The translations under genes and the position numbers were made by a program. From contig NZ_CAJYPS010000027.1 in NCBI RefSeq assembly GCF_913777145.1, positions 186,001 to 250,000 on the forward strand: DNA of 64,000 nt, read 5' to 3'. Shown here piece after piece: positions 34,396 to 44,200 of the stretch (within the stretch, counting starts at the first letter, position 1; each line of letters opens with the position of its first letter). The DNA comes from an uncultured Roseateles sp. GTDB taxonomy: Bacteria > Pseudomonadota > Gammaproteobacteria > Burkholderiales > Burkholderiaceae_C. The notes beneath the pieces are model-generated. The model worked only from the letters and a program-made list of their open reading frames with translations, did no database searches and was not told the origin of the DNA.

Positions 34396-35118
34396 TCAGC
34401 CCAGTTCGCCCAGCGCCAGCCAGGACAGCACGGCCAGCGGCGCGGTGTCGGCACGCAGGATGCGCGGACCCAGCGACACCGGCGCGAAGCCGCGGCCCTC
34501 GGCCGCCACCACCTCGGCGTCGCTGAGGCCGCCTTCGGGGCCGCTGAGCAGCGTCACACGGCTCGCGGCGGCGCCGGGCAGCGGCTGGGCGGCGCGCGGG
34601 CTCAGCACGCCACGCCATTCATCCTCGGTGGGCGCGGGCAGCGCGGCCAGCCAGGCGCTCAAGGCGAGCACCGGCGCGACGCGCAGCGGCACGGTGCGAC
34701 CGCTCTGTTCGGCCGCGGCCTGGGCCACGCCCTGCCAGTGCGAGCGCTTCTTGTCGGCGCGCTCGCCCGTCAGGCGCAGCACCGAACGCTCGCCCATCAG
34801 CGGCTGGATCTCGGCCGCGCCCAGCTCGGTCGCCTTCTCGACCAGGAAGTCCATGCGGTCATTGGCGGGCATCACCACGGCCAGCGTGATCTGGCGCGCC
34901 AGCTCGCGCTGCGGCGTGACCGCCTCCAGCAGGCGCACCCTCACCTCGCTGCGCCCCATGGCCGTGACCTCGGCCCGCCACTCGGGGCCGCTGCCGTCGA
35001 ACAGCGTCAGCGCATCGCCGGGCTGCAGGCGCAGCACCTGCACATGGCGGGCCGCTCCGGGCGGCAGCGTGAGCTCGCCGGGCTGGGCGAGCGGGGTGTC
35101 GACGAAGAAGCGGGGCAA
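34396..35118 (-). CDS. rsmE: 16S rRNA m3U1498 methyltransferase
   Basis: The 240-residue SPOUT enzyme has an N-terminal PUA-like domain (PRFFVDTPLAQPGELTLPPGAARH split, residues 2-80) and a C-terminal knot with VEKATELGAAEIQPLMGERSV, LLSGPEGGLSDAE and LGPRILRADTAPLAVLS. It methylates U1498 of 16S rRNA. No ATG precedes the conserved start, so TTG at 35118 is proposed (first residues MPRFFVD). The MFS gene follows after 4 bases. Confidence 0.92.
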   Translation of the reverse strand: MPRFFVDTPLAQPGELTLPPGAARHVQVLRLQPGDALTLFDGSGPEWRAEVTAMGRSEVRVRLLEAVTPQRELARQITLAVVMPANDRMDFLVEKATELGAAEIQPLMGERSVLRLTGERADKKRSHWQGVAQAAAEQSGRTVPLRVAPVLALSAWLAALPAPTEDEWRGVLSPRAAQPLPGAAASRVTLLSGPEGGLSDAEVVAAEGRGFAPVSLGPRILRADTAPLAVLSWLALGELG

Positions 35119-35159
35119 GGCAGGTGCGCGGCGGATTGAAGGGCCGCCAGTGTCCCAGA

Positions 35160-35624
35160 TCAGCGCAGACCCAGCGCCGCGCGCACCGCGTCGGCCGCGG
35201 CCTCGCCCTTGGCCGCGCGCACCCGCTCCAGCAGTTGCAGCGCCAGCGCCTGCAGCTGTTCCAGGCTGTCGCAGCGCTCCACCTCCAGCGCGAAGGCATA
35301 GCCCTTCAGCGGCCCCAGCAGCTTGGGGCCGTCGCCGCTGAGGTAGGCGTAGAGCGCAGCGCGGTCCAGCGTCGGCAGCGCCGGGCCGGCGGCGGGCGCC
35401 GGGGCCACAGGAGCAGCCGCGCCCACCGGCGCGATCAGCCCCTGGGCGACCAGGCTGGCCAGGTCCTCCGGCCCGACGCCGGCCACCAGGCCCAGCCACT
35501 CGCCGGCGCTCTTGCTGGCATCGATGACCAGCAGCAGGTTGCGCGCCGCACGGGACAGCGGCAGCGCCCGCGCACGGATCTCGGCGCGGCCCGCATCGGT
35601 CTTGGCGTGGGCTTGGTTCAGCAC
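35160..35624 (-). CDS. Hypothetical protein with a winged-helix-like N-terminus
   Basis: The 154-residue cytoplasmic protein (GTG start, MLNQAHAKTDAGR) has an N-terminal segment (LPLSRAARNLLLVIDASKS... LVAQGLIAPVG, about 20-68) resembling a small helix-wing fold, an alanine/proline linker (70-85) and a C-terminal helical part (LDRAALYAYLSGDGPKLLGPLKGY then EQLQALALQLLERV). Similar proteins occur in Burkholderiales, but I know of no function. It lies between rsmE and fadD on the same strand. Confidence 0.65.
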   Translation of the reverse strand: MLNQAHAKTDAGRAEIRARALPLSRAARNLLLVIDASKSAGEWLGLVAGVGPEDLASLVAQGLIAPVGAAAPVAPAPAAGPALPTLDRAALYAYLSGDGPKLLGPLKGYAFALEVERCDSLEQLQALALQLLERVRAAKGEAAADAVRAALGLR

Positions 35625-35652
35625 GGCGGCTCAGCCTGGCACGACGCGGGGG

Positions 35653-37326
35653 TCAGGCCTTGTCTCGCAGCTCGCGACGCAGCACCTTGCCCACCGGAGT
35701 CTTGGGCAGATCGTTGCGGAACTCGATGATCTTGGGGCGCTTGTAGCCGGTCAGGTTGGCCTCGCAGAAGGCGCGCACGTCGGCCTCGGTCAGCGCCGGG
35801 TTCTTGCGCACGATGACCACCTTGACCGCCTCGCCCGCCTTGGCGTCGGGCACGCCTATGGCCGCGCACTCCAGCACGCCGTCCATCTGCGTGATCACGT
35901 CCTCGACCTCGTTGGGGTACACGTTGAAGCCGCTGACCAGGATCATGTCCTTCTTGCGGTCCACGATCTTGAAGTAGCCGCGCTCGTCCACGGTGCCGAC
36001 ATCGCCGGTGCGGAAGAAACCGTCGGCGGTCATCACCAGCGCGGTCTCGTCGGGGCGCTGCCAGTAGCCGGCCATCACCTGCGGGCCGCGGATCGCGATC
36101 TCGCCGGCCTGGCCTGCGGCCACCTCGCGGCCGTCGTCGTCCAGCAGCTTGAGCTCGGTCAGCGGCAGCGGCAGGCCTATGGTGCCGGTGTAGGCCTGGC
36201 TGTCGGTCGGGTTGCAGGTGGCCGTGGGCGAGGTCTCGGACAGGCCGTAGCCCTCGACGATGGGGCAGCCGGTCTTCTCCAGCCACAGCTTGGCCGTGGC
36301 TTGCTGCACCGCCATGCCGCCGCCCACCGCGATCACCATGCTGCGCCAGTCCACGCTGTCGAACAGCGGGTGGTTGGCCATGGCCAGGAACAGCGTGTTG
36401 ACCGCCGGGAAGCTGTGGAAGCGCCGGCCCTGCAGCTCCTTGAACAGCGCTGGCAGGTCACGCGGGTTGGGGATCAACACATTGGCGCCGCCCATGTGCA
36501 TGGACAGCATCATGTTCGTGTTGAAACCGAAGATGTGATACAGCGGCAGCGCGCAGATGGTGACCACCTGCTCGCCGGCCGGGATCTTCTTGAGCGCCGG
36601 CTGGTACCAGGCCTCGCACTGCAGGATGTTGGCCACCAGGTTGCGGTGCAGCAGCACCGCGCCCTTGCTGACGCCGGTGGTGCCGCCGGTGTATTGCAGC
36701 ACCGCGATGTCATTGGGCCCCAGCTGCGGCGCCTTCAGGCTCAGGCCGCGGCCCTTGGCCAGCGCGTCGTTGAAGCGCACGGCACCGGGCAGCTCGAAGG
36801 CCGGCACCATCTTGCGCACCTTGCGCACCACGTAATTCACCAGCGCGCCCTTGACCATGCCCAGCATGTCGCCCATGGCGGCCAGGATCACGTGCTTGGT
36901 GGGCACCGCATGCAGCACCTGCTGCAGCACCGACGCGAAATTCTCGATGATGACGATGGCCTTGGCGCCGGAGTCCTTGAGCTGGTGCTCCAGCTCGCGC
37001 GGCGTATACAGCGGGTTCACGTTGACCACCACATAACCCGCCCGTAGCACGGCGGCCACGGCCACCGGGTACTGGAACAGGTTGGGCATCATGATCGCCA
37101 CGCGATCGCCCTTTTCCAGGCCCAGGCCCTGCAGGTAGGCGGCCAGCGCGCGCGAAGCCTCGTCCACCTCGGCGAAGCTCACGCTCTTGCCCATCATCTG
37201 ATAGGCGGGCTTGTCGGCGTACTTCTTGAAAGCGGTCTCGAGCAGATCCTTCAGGCTGGGATAAAGCTCGGCATTGATGTTCTGGGGTACCTCGGCCGGG
37301 TACTGCTTCAGCCAGATCGGCTCCAT
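35653..37326 (-). CDS. fadD: Long-chain fatty-acid-CoA ligase
   Basis: The 557-residue ANL enzyme makes acyl-CoA from free fatty acids for beta-oxidation at the inner membrane. Motifs: YTGGTTGVSKGAV (P-loop), GYGLSETSPTA, GEIAIRGPQVMAGYW (FACS region), FRTGDVG and the C-terminal KTPVGKVLRREL with the catalytic lysine. Start ATG 37326 (MEPIWLKQYP) has GAAGGAGA about 7 bases upstream. It is followed 28 bases later by the hypothetical gene. A FadR-like operator was not identified. Confidence 0.94.
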   Translation of the reverse strand: MEPIWLKQYPAEVPQNINAELYPSLKDLLETAFKKYADKPAYQMMGKSVSFAEVDEASRALAAYLQGLGLEKGDRVAIMMPNLFQYPVAVAAVLRAGYVVVNVNPLYTPRELEHQLKDSGAKAIVIIENFASVLQQVLHAVPTKHVILAAMGDMLGMVKGALVNYVVRKVRKMVPAFELPGAVRFNDALAKGRGLSLKAPQLGPNDIAVLQYTGGTTGVSKGAVLLHRNLVANILQCEAWYQPALKKIPAGEQVVTICALPLYHIFGFNTNMMLSMHMGGANVLIPNPRDLPALFKELQGRRFHSFPAVNTLFLAMANHPLFDSVDWRSMVIAVGGGMAVQQATAKLWLEKTGCPIVEGYGLSETSPTATCNPTDSQAYTGTIGLPLPLTELKLLDDDGREVAAGQAGEIAIRGPQVMAGYWQRPDETALVMTADGFFRTGDVGTVDERGYFKIVDRKKDMILVSGFNVYPNEVEDVITQMDGVLECAAIGVPDAKAGEAVKVVIVRKNPALTEADVRAFCEANLTGYKRPKIIEFRNDLPKTPVGKVLRRELRDKA

Positions 37327-37415
37327 CGACTGTCTCCTTCTTGTTCGGCCCGGATTCTGACCCATGGCTGACAAGCCCCCCGTCAGGGGATTCGATAGCG
37401 CTCTCTAGAAGCGTG

Positions 37416-38891
37416 TCATTCGACAGCCTTCACCATGTCTTCCACCACCTTCTTGGCATCGCCGAACACCATCAGCGTCTTGTCCATGTAGAACAGCTCG
37501 TTGTCCAGGCCCGCGTAGCCGGCGGCCATGGAGCGCTTGTTCACGATGACCGTCTTGGCCTTGTGCGCCTCCAGGATGGGCATGCCGTAGATGGGGCTGC
37601 CCTTGACCAGCGCGGCCGGGTTCACCACGTCGTTGGCGCCCAGGATGATGGCCACGTCGGCCTGGCCGAATTCGGCGTTGATGTCCTCCATCTCGAACAC
37701 CTGGTCGTAGGGCACCTCGGCCTCGGCCAGCAGCACGTTCATGTGGCCGGGCATGCGGCCGGCCACCGGATGGATGGCGTACTTCACGGTCACGCCCTTC
37801 TCGGTCAGTTTGGCCGCCAGCTCCTTCACCGCATGCTGAGCGCGCGCCACGGCCAGGCCATAGCCCGGCACGATGATGACGGTCTCGGCATTGCCCAGGA
37901 TGAAGGCGGCATCGTCCGCACTGCCGCTCTTGACCGAGCGCTGCACCGCCGCAGCGGCACCGGCCGCGCCGGCCTCGCCCCCGAAGCCGCCCAGGATCAC
38001 GTTGAAGAACGAGCGGTTCATCGCCTTGCACATGATGTAGCTCAGGATGGCGCCCGAGCTGCCCACCAGGCTGCCGGAGATGATGAGCATGGGGTTGTTC
38101 AGCGAGAAGCCTATGCCCGCCGCCGCCCAGCCGGAATAGCTGTTCAGCATGCTGACCACCACCGGCATGTCGGCCCCGCCGATCGGGATGATCAGCGTGA
38201 CGCCCAGCACCAGGCCCAGCACGACGACGATCCAGAACGAGTGCTGGTAGCCCATGCCGCAGAACACCGCGCAGCCCAACAGCGCCAGCAGACCCAGCAG
38301 CAGGTTCAGCCAGTGCTGGCCCTTGAACACCACCGGCGCGCCCTGGAACAGGCGGAACTTGGATCCGCCCGACAGCTTGCCCCAGGCGATCACCGAGCCG
38401 GTGAAGGTGATGGCGCCTATGAAGGCGCCCAGCGCCAGCTCCAGCCGGTTGCCCGGCGGGATGGGCACGGGGCCGCGCCGCGCGAGGCCGTCCTCGGGCG
38501 CGAGGCCCGCCAGCGCCGCGTCCAGCGGCGTGCTCAGGCCGAAGGCGCTGGGCTCCAGCACCGTGGCCGCCGCGATGGCCACCGCCGCCAGGCCGATCAT
38601 GCTGTGGAAGAAGGCCACCAGCTCGGGCATCTTGGTCATCTCGACCGTCTTGGCCTTCCAGGCGCCGAAGCCGCCGCCCAGCACCAGGCCCAGCAGCACC
38701 CACACCATGCCGGCGCCGGTGTCGGACAGCTTCACGATCAGCGCCGCGGTGGTCAGCACCGCGATGGCCATGCCGGCCATGCCGAAGGCATTGCCGCGTA
38801 TCGAGGTGGTGGGGTGGGACAGACCCTTGAGCGCCTGGATGAAGCAGACGCTGGCCACCAGGTACAGCAGCACGACGAGGTTCATGCTCAT
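37416..38891 (-). CDS. pntB: NAD(P) transhydrogenase subunit beta
   Basis: The 491-residue subunit has an N-terminal membrane domain II (about nine helices; MSMNLVVLLYLVASVCFIQALKG start split) and a C-terminal NADP-binding domain III (about 320-490) with VPGYGLAVARAQHAV, HPVAGRMPGHMNVLLAEA and ANDVVNPAA. It couples proton re-entry to hydride transfer from NADH to NADP. It overlaps the small subunit by 4 bases and ends the operon. Confidence 0.96.
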   Translation of the reverse strand: MSMNLVVLLYLVASVCFIQALKGLSHPTTSIRGNAFGMAGMAIAVLTTAALIVKLSDTGAGMVWVLLGLVLGGGFGAWKAKTVEMTKMPELVAFFHSMIGLAAVAIAAATVLEPSAFGLSTPLDAALAGLAPEDGLARRGPVPIPPGNRLELALGAFIGAITFTGSVIAWGKLSGGSKFRLFQGAPVVFKGQHWLNLLLGLLALLGCAVFCGMGYQHSFWIVVVLGLVLGVTLIIPIGGADMPVVVSMLNSYSGWAAAGIGFSLNNPMLIISGSLVGSSGAILSYIMCKAMNRSFFNVILGGFGGEAGAAGAAAAVQRSVKSGSADDAAFILGNAETVIIVPGYGLAVARAQHAVKELAAKLTEKGVTVKYAIHPVAGRMPGHMNVLLAEAEVPYDQVFEMEDINAEFGQADVAIILGANDVVNPAALVKGSPIYGMPILEAHKAKTVIVNKRSMAAGYAGLDNELFYMDKTLMVFGDAKKVVEDMVKAVE

Positions 38892-39211
38892 GCCTGGCCC
38901 TCCGGCTTGGTGGCGGTCTTCTTGTCCTTCTTCCTGAACATCTCCAGCATGCGCCGCGTGACCAGGAAGCCGCCGAAGATGTTGACCGCCGCCAGCGCCA
39001 CGGCCAGCACGCCCAGGCCCTTGGCCAGCGGCGTCTCGGTCAGCGCCGCGGCCAGCATGGCGCCGACGATGACGATGGCCGAGATCGCGTTGGTCACCGC
39101 CATCAGCGGCGTGTGCAGCGCGGGCGTCACCGTCCAGACCACGTGGTAGCCCACGTAGATGGCCAGCACGAAGATGATGAGGTTGATGAGGGTGTGGTCT
39201 ACCGATTCCAT
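38888..39211 (-). CDS. pntAB: NAD(P) transhydrogenase subunit alpha, part 2
   Basis: The 107-residue membrane protein has about three helices and the motif GYHVVWTVTPALHTPLMAVTNA split around residues 20-41, corresponding to the C-terminal membrane part of E. coli PntA. The separate subunit shows the three-gene form found in many alpha- and betaproteobacteria. It lies 3 bases after the first alpha subunit and overlaps pntB by 4 bases. Confidence 0.93.
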   Translation of the reverse strand: MESVDHTLINLIIFVLAIYVGYHVVWTVTPALHTPLMAVTNAISAIVIVGAMLAAALTETPLAKGLGVLAVALAAVNIFGGFLVTRRMLEMFRKKDKKTATKPEGQA

Positions 39212-39214
39212 GAC

Positions 39215-40330
39215 TCAGGCCTTGGTCACTTGTCCGTCTTGGGTCACGCGGCAGGCCGCGACGATGTCGTCATCCAGCGGCACGGTGAGCGTGCCCTCCT
39301 TGGTGACGATGAGCTTGAGGAAGTCCAGCACATTGCGCGCATACAGCGCCGACGCATCGGCCGCCACCAGCGCCGGCAGATTGGTCTCGCCCACCAGCGT
39401 CACGCCGTGCTTCACCACCGTGCGGCCGGCCTCGGTAAGCGGGCAGTTGCCGCCGGCCGGGGCTGCAATATCAACGATGACCGAGCCCGGCTTCATGGCC
39501 TTGACCATGTCCTCGGTCACCAGCACCGGCGCCGCACGACCCGGGATCAGCGCCGTTGTGATGACCACGTCGGCCTGGGCCACACGCTTGGCCACCTCCA
39601 CCTTCTGGCGCTCCAGCCAGCTCGCCGGCATGGGCCGCGCATAGCCGCCCACGCCCTCGGCCGCTTCCTTCTCCTCGGGCGTCTCGTAGGGCACGTCGAT
39701 AAAGCGCGCGCCCAGCGACTCCACCTGCTCCTTCACCGCGGGCCGCACATCGCTGGCCTCGATGACCGCCCCCAGCCGCTTGGCGGTGGCGATGGCCTGC
39801 AGCCCCGCCACGCCCACGCCCAGCACCACGACGCGCGCCGCCTTCACGGTGCCGGCCGCGGTCATCAGCATGGGGAAGAAGCGCTGGTAGCGGTCCGCCG
39901 CGATCATCACGGCCTTGTAGCCGGCGATATTGGCCTGGCTGGACAGCACGTCCATGCTCTGCGCCCGCGTGGTGCGTGGCGCGGCCTCCAGCGCAAAGCT
40001 GGTGAGCCCGGCGGCGGCGAGGGCCTGCAGACCCTCGCGGTCGAAGGGGTTGAGCATGCCCACCAGCGCGCTGCCGGGCTTCATCTGCGCCAGCTCCTCG
40101 GGCAGCGGCGCGCGCACCTTCAGCACCAGCTCGGCCGCCAGCGCCGCGGCGGCATCGACGATCTCGCAGCCCACGGCCTCGTAGGCCGCATCGGTGACGC
40201 TGGCGGCCAGACCGGCGCCCGCCTCCACGCGCAACACATGGCCCTGGGCCTTGAGCTTCTTGGCCGTTTCGGGCGTGAGGGCCACACGGGTTTCTCCGGC
40301 CGCGCGCTCGCGCGGGACTCCAATCAGCAT
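39215..40330 (-). CDS. pntAA: NAD(P) transhydrogenase subunit alpha, part 1
   Basis: The 371-residue soluble domain I binds NAD(H). It resembles alanine dehydrogenase: MLIGVPRERAAGETRVALTPE at the start (split), VLGVGVAGLQAIATAKRLGA (Rossmann) and the RQD-type loop region. It begins the three-gene operon from ATG 40330. Together the subunits maintain NADPH in the cytosol. The divergent Nudix gene starts 85 bases away. Confidence 0.95.
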   Translation of the reverse strand: MLIGVPRERAAGETRVALTPETAKKLKAQGHVLRVEAGAGLAASVTDAAYEAVGCEIVDAAAALAAELVLKVRAPLPEELAQMKPGSALVGMLNPFDREGLQALAAAGLTSFALEAAPRTTRAQSMDVLSSQANIAGYKAVMIAADRYQRFFPMLMTAAGTVKAARVVVLGVGVAGLQAIATAKRLGAVIEASDVRPAVKEQVESLGARFIDVPYETPEEKEAAEGVGGYARPMPASWLERQKVEVAKRVAQADVVITTALIPGRAAPVLVTEDMVKAMKPGSVIVDIAAPAGGNCPLTEAGRTVVKHGVTLVGETNLPALVAADASALYARNVLDFLKLIVTKEGTLTVPLDDDIVAACRVTQDGQVTKA

Positions 40331-40415
40331 GGGCAGGGCTCCGTGACGGACGGGGTGCCGGCCAGCTTACACAATCGCCCCTCCCGCGCCGTGCGGGATT
40401 GCGAGGAGAGACTTC

Positions 40416-40913
40416 ATGGCTGATGCAGACCGTTTTCGTCCCAGCGTGACCGTGGCCGCGGTCGTGGAGCAGGGCGGGCGCTACCTGCTGGTCGAAGAGG
40501 AGACGGCCGAGGGCCTGATGCTGAACAACCCGGCCGGCCACCTGGAGCAGGGCGAGAGCCCGCTGGACGCGGTGGTGCGCGAGGCGCTGGAGGAAACCGC
40601 GCGCCAGTTCGTGCCGGAGGCCTTTCTGGGCGTCTACCAGGCGCGCTTCCTGCGCCCGGCGCTGCAGCAGGACGTGACCTATGTGCGCCTGGCCTACAGC
40701 GGCTCGGTCGGCGAGCAGATCGCCGGCCGCGCGCTGGACGCCGGCATACACCGCACGCTGTGGCTCACGCCCGCCGAGATCGCCGCCTGCGCCGAACGCC
40801 ACCGCAGCCCGCTGGTGCTGCAATGCGTGCAGGACCATGCCGCCGGGCGGCGTCTGCCGCTGGACACGGTGCTGGCCCACCCCTCGCTCGCTCAACCCTG
40901 GGTCAAGAACTGA
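40416..40913 (+). CDS. Nudix hydrolase (NudJ-like)
   Basis: The 165-residue protein carries a complete Nudix box, [22 protein letters not shown] split over about 47-68 (G-x5-E-x7-REUxEE). Overall sequence ([27 protein letters not shown] region) resembles NudJ/phosphatase-type members that hydrolyse nucleoside diphosphates or thiamine pyrophosphate intermediates. ATG 40416 has GAGGAGAG 7 bases upstream. It lies 9 bases before an esterase gene. In Burkholderiales a nudJ-like gene commonly precedes mnmA, and mnmA lies two genes downstream. Confidence 0.9.
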   Translation: MADADRFRPSVTVAAVVEQGGRYLLVEEETAEGLMLNNPAGHLEQGESPLDAVVREALEETARQFVPEAFLGVYQARFLRPALQQDVTYVRLAYSGSVGEQIAGRALDAGIHRTLWLTPAEIAACAERHRSPLVLQCVQDHAAGRRLPLDTVLAHPSLAQPWVKN

Positions 40914-40922
40914 CACCCGACC

Positions 40923-41759
40923 ATGCCTCACACCCTGTTCCTGCGCCGCCTGCTGCCCCTGCTGCTGAGCCTGGCCACCGCGCTGGCCTCCGCCGCCGAC
41001 CTGAGCCCGGCCCAGCCACTGAGCATCGGCGACACGCTGACCCTCGAATCCAAGGCGCTGGGCGAAACCCGGCGCATCAACGTCTATGCGCCCCCGGCCT
41101 GGGGCGAGGCCCCCGGGGCAGCACGACCGGTGCTGCTGATGCCGGACGGCGGGCTGGCGGAAGACTTCCTGCACATCGCCGGCCTGCTGCAGGTGGGCGT
41201 GGCCAACGGCACGCTGCGGCCCCTGCTGCTGGTGGGCATAGAGAACACCGAGCGCCGCCGCGACCTGACCGGCCCGACGACGCAGGCCAGCGACCGCAAG
41301 ATCGCACCGCGCGTGGGCGGCTCGGCCGCCTTCCGCGCCTTCATACGCGACGAACTGCTGCCGGCGCTGGCACGCCGCTACCGAGTGACGGACGAGCGCG
41401 CGCTGATGGGCGAATCGCTGGCCGGGCTGTTCGTCGTCGAAACCTGGGCGCTGGAGCCCGGCCTGTTCCGTACCTACATCGCCTTCGACCCCAGCCTGTG
41501 GTGGAACGCCGCCGGCCTGCAGTCCACCGCGCAGGCCGCGCTGCGGGAGCGCCACGGCGCCGCGCCGCGGCTGTACATGGCCACCAGTTCGGAGCCGCTG
41601 ATCCGGCAGGCGGCCCTGCCCTTTGCCGAAATGCTGGGGCGCGAGCTGGCGCCCGGCAGCCCCTTCCAGCATGTGGCCATGCCGCAGGAAACCCACGCCA
41701 CCATCTACCACCCGGCCGCGCTGCAGGCGCTGCGCCAGCTGTTCAAGCCTGCGCCGTAG
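40923..41759 (+). CDS. Secreted alpha/beta-hydrolase, esterase D / Fes-like
   Basis: The 278-residue exported protein has a signal peptide ending LASAADL. The alpha/beta-hydrolase fold shows the nucleophile elbow GESLAG (Ser about 163), a FDPSLWWN strand-turn and a C-terminal histidine in [10 protein letters not shown]. This pattern matches PF00756-type esterases such as iron-siderophore esterases or S-formylglutathione hydrolase relatives. Substrate unknown. It sits between the Nudix gene and mnmA, an unusual interruption. Confidence 0.82.
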   Translation: MPHTLFLRRLLPLLLSLATALASAADLSPAQPLSIGDTLTLESKALGETRRINVYAPPAWGEAPGAARPVLLMPDGGLAEDFLHIAGLLQVGVANGTLRPLLLVGIENTERRRDLTGPTTQASDRKIAPRVGGSAAFRAFIRDELLPALARRYRVTDERALMGESLAGLFVVETWALEPGLFRTYIAFDPSLWWNAAGLQSTAQAALRERHGAAPRLYMATSSEPLIRQAALPFAEMLGRELAPGSPFQHVAMPQETHATIYHPAALQALRQLFKPAP

Positions 41760-41806
41760 AAGGCCCGTGCGGCGCAGGCCCGCGGCGCGTTTGGGACAAT
41801 CGGGGC

Positions 41807-42922
41807 ATGAGTTCCGCCAAAAAGCATAGAGTCGTCGTCGGCCTGTCCGGCGGCGTCGACTCGGCCGTGACCGCCCACCTGCTGAAGCAACAGGGGCATG
41901 AGGTCATCGGCATCTTCATGAAGAACTGGGAAGACGATGACGACGACGAGTACTGCTCGACGCGCCAGGACTTCCTGGATGCCGCGTCGGTCGCCGACGT
42001 GCTGGACATAGAGATCGAGCATGTGAACTTCGCGGCCGAGTACAAGGACCGCGTGTTCGAGAGCTTCCTGCACGAGTACCAGGCCGGCCGCACGCCCAAC
42101 CCGGATGTGCTGTGCAACGCCGAGATCAAGTTCAAGGCCTTCCTGGACCACGCGATGCGCCTGGGCGCAGAGAAGATCGCGACGGGTCATTACGCCCGCG
42201 TCCGCGAGGTGAGCGGTGAGTTTCAGTTGCTGAAGGGGCTGGACCCGCTGAAGGACCAGAGCTACTTCCTGCACCGCCTCACGCAGGCGCAGTTGAGCAA
42301 GGCGATGTTCCCGGTGGGCCACCTGCCCAAGACCGAGGTGCGCCGCATCGCGGCCGAGATCGCGCTGCCCAATGCGAAGAAGAAGGACTCCACCGGCATC
42401 TGCTTCATCGGCGAGCGGCCCTTCCGGGAGTTCCTGAACAAATACCTGTCCCACCAGCCCGGTCCCATCAAGGACGAGCGCGGCCGCACGCTGGGCCAGC
42501 ACGTGGGCCTGAGCTTCTACACGCTGGGCCAGCGCCAGGGCCTGGGCATAGGCGGCGTGAAGGAAAAGGGCGCACCGCGCGGCGGTGGCGCGCACGAGCC
42601 CTGGTTCGTCGCGGCCAAGGACATTCCGAGCAATACGCTGATCGTCGTGCAGGGCCACGACCACCCGCTGCTGCAAAGCCCGGCCCTGGTGGCGGACGAC
42701 CTCAGCTGGATCGCCGGCCACCCGCCCGCGGCCGGCCTGGCCGCGGCCAAGACCCGCTACCGCCAGGCCGATGCGCCCTGCCAGGTGGGCTTCGACGCGG
42801 CCGGCCGGCTGGCGCTGCGCTTCCCCGAGCCGCAATGGGCGGTCACGCCGGGCCAGAGCGCGGTGCTTTACGACGGCGAGGTCTGCCTGGGCGGCGGCAT
42901 CATCAACGCGGCGCTGGCCTGA
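41807..42922 (+). CDS. mnmA: tRNA-specific 2-thiouridylase MnmA
   Basis: The 371-residue enzyme installs the 2-thio group at U34 of Lys, Glu and Gln tRNAs. Motifs: PP-loop [10 protein letters not shown] (12-21), first catalytic Cys in [11 protein letters not shown] and second in [11 protein letters not shown]; a C-terminal beta-barrel closes the fold. GACAAT (41795-41800) ends exactly 6 bases before the ATG, and no Shine-Dalgarno sequence is present, which suggests a leaderless mRNA. Confidence 0.96.
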   Translation: MSSAKKHRVVVGLSGGVDSAVTAHLLKQQGHEVIGIFMKNWEDDDDDEYCSTRQDFLDAASVADVLDIEIEHVNFAAEYKDRVFESFLHEYQAGRTPNPDVLCNAEIKFKAFLDHAMRLGAEKIATGHYARVREVSGEFQLLKGLDPLKDQSYFLHRLTQAQLSKAMFPVGHLPKTEVRRIAAEIALPNAKKKDSTGICFIGERPFREFLNKYLSHQPGPIKDERGRTLGQHVGLSFYTLGQRQGLGIGGVKEKGAPRGGGAHEPWFVAAKDIPSNTLIVVQGHDHPLLQSPALVADDLSWIAGHPPAAGLAAAKTRYRQADAPCQVGFDAAGRLALRFPEPQWAVTPGQSAVLYDGEVCLGGGIINAALA

Positions 42923-42997
42923 GTGCCGCGCCGCGGGGGGCGGCCGGGCGGGCGCAAAATGCGGCGCCGCTCCCGCATGCCCGCCCTGCCCTCCGCC

Positions 42998-44200
42998 ATG
43001 TCCCGACTCGACCGACTGCTTGCCCGCCTGGCCGAACCCGGCCTGGTGCTGCGGCTGGCGGCGCTGGTGGTGTGCGCGATGGAGCTGGTCAGCGCCGGCG
43101 CGGCGCTGCTGGGCGCGCGCACCGAGCCCTATGACGGCCTGGTCGCCTGGCTGTGGCGGGCCGCCGGCGGTGACGCCAGCGACCGCGGCCTGCTGCTGAT
43201 CTGCATCGCGCTGCTGCTGGCCTTCGTGGGCCTGATGTGGCGCCTGGGCCGGCGCAGCGCCGATGCGGTGCCGGTGGGCCAGCGCCTGGCCTGGCTGCTG
43301 CTGGTGGACGGCCTGGCCTTCGGCGTCACGCCGGGCCTGCCCTTTCTCGTCACCGCGCTGGCCGCGGTGCTGCTGCCGGCGCGCATGGCGCTGGGCTTCG
43401 GCTTCGCACAGGTGCTGCTGAACACCGGCATCTATGCCGCGCCCTGGGGCTCGGGCTGGCTGGACAGCGTGGGCCTGCTGTCGTCCATGCTGGCGCTGCA
43501 CGGCCTGGCCTTCGGCCTGGGCCGCATGGCCGCGGCCGAGGCCGAGAAGCGCCGCTGGCTGCAGGCGCTGCTGGCCGAGCAGCTGTCCGGCGAGCACCTG
43601 CTGGCCGAGCAGATGCGCTACAGCGAGCGCATGCAGATCGCCCGCGAGCTGCACGACCTGATGGGCCACCACCTGACCGCGCTCAACCTGCAGCTGCAGC
43701 TGGGCGGCGCGTTGCTGGCGCGGCAGGACAGCGGCGGCGCGGGCCAGGCGCTGGAGCGCGCGCGCGGCGTCGCGGCCCAGCTGCTGGCCGATGTGCGCGA
43801 GTCGGTGTCGCGCGAGCGCAGCTCGCAGCGCATCGACCTGTCCGCCGCGCTGAATGCGCTGGCCGAGGGCATTGCCAGCACCCGCATCGAGCTGGCGCTG
43901 GACGACGCGGCGCGCAACCTGGGCCCGCGCGCGGCCCATGCGCTGCTGCGCTGCGTGCAGGAGGCGGTCACCAACAGCGTGCGCCACGCGGGCGCGCGGC
44001 GCGTGCGGGTGGAGCTGCGTGGCGCGGGTGACGAGGTGGAGGTCAGCATCGACGATGATGGCAGGGGCGCGCCGCACTGGGTCGGCGGCAACGGGCTGTC
44101 GGGCATGACCGAGCGCATGGCCGAGCTGGGCGGGCAGATGCGCGTCACGCGCAGCAGCCCGGGGTTTCGTATCGAATTGAGATGTCCGAGGGCGGCGTGA
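42998..44200 (+). CDS. Sensor histidine kinase, NarL/DesK (HisKA_3) type
   Basis: The 400-residue protein has about six N-terminal membrane helices (15-190), a coiled coil, the HisKA_3 phosphoacceptor helix (RMQIARELHDLMGHHLTALN; His in ELHD) and an HATPase domain with the N box (CVQEAVTNSVRHA) and G-box GNGLSGM. The sensor part is embedded in the membrane with little periplasmic area, so it may sense a membrane state or lipophilic signal. ATG 42998 is chosen; 42977 is possible. It overlaps the response-regulator gene by 19 bases. Confidence 0.9.
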   Translation: MSRLDRLLARLAEPGLVLRLAALVVCAMELVSAGAALLGARTEPYDGLVAWLWRAAGGDASDRGLLLICIALLLAFVGLMWRLGRRSADAVPVGQRLAWLLLVDGLAFGVTPGLPFLVTALAAVLLPARMALGFGFAQVLLNTGIYAAPWGSGWLDSVGLLSSMLALHGLAFGLGRMAAAEAEKRRWLQALLAEQLSGEHLLAEQMRYSERMQIARELHDLMGHHLTALNLQLQLGGALLARQDSGGAGQALERARGVAAQLLADVRESVSRERSSQRIDLSAALNALAEGIASTRIELALDDAARNLGPRAAHALLRCVQEAVTNSVRHAGARRVRVELRGAGDEVEVSIDDDGRGAPHWVGGNGLSGMTERMAELGGQMRVTRSSPGFRIELRCPRAA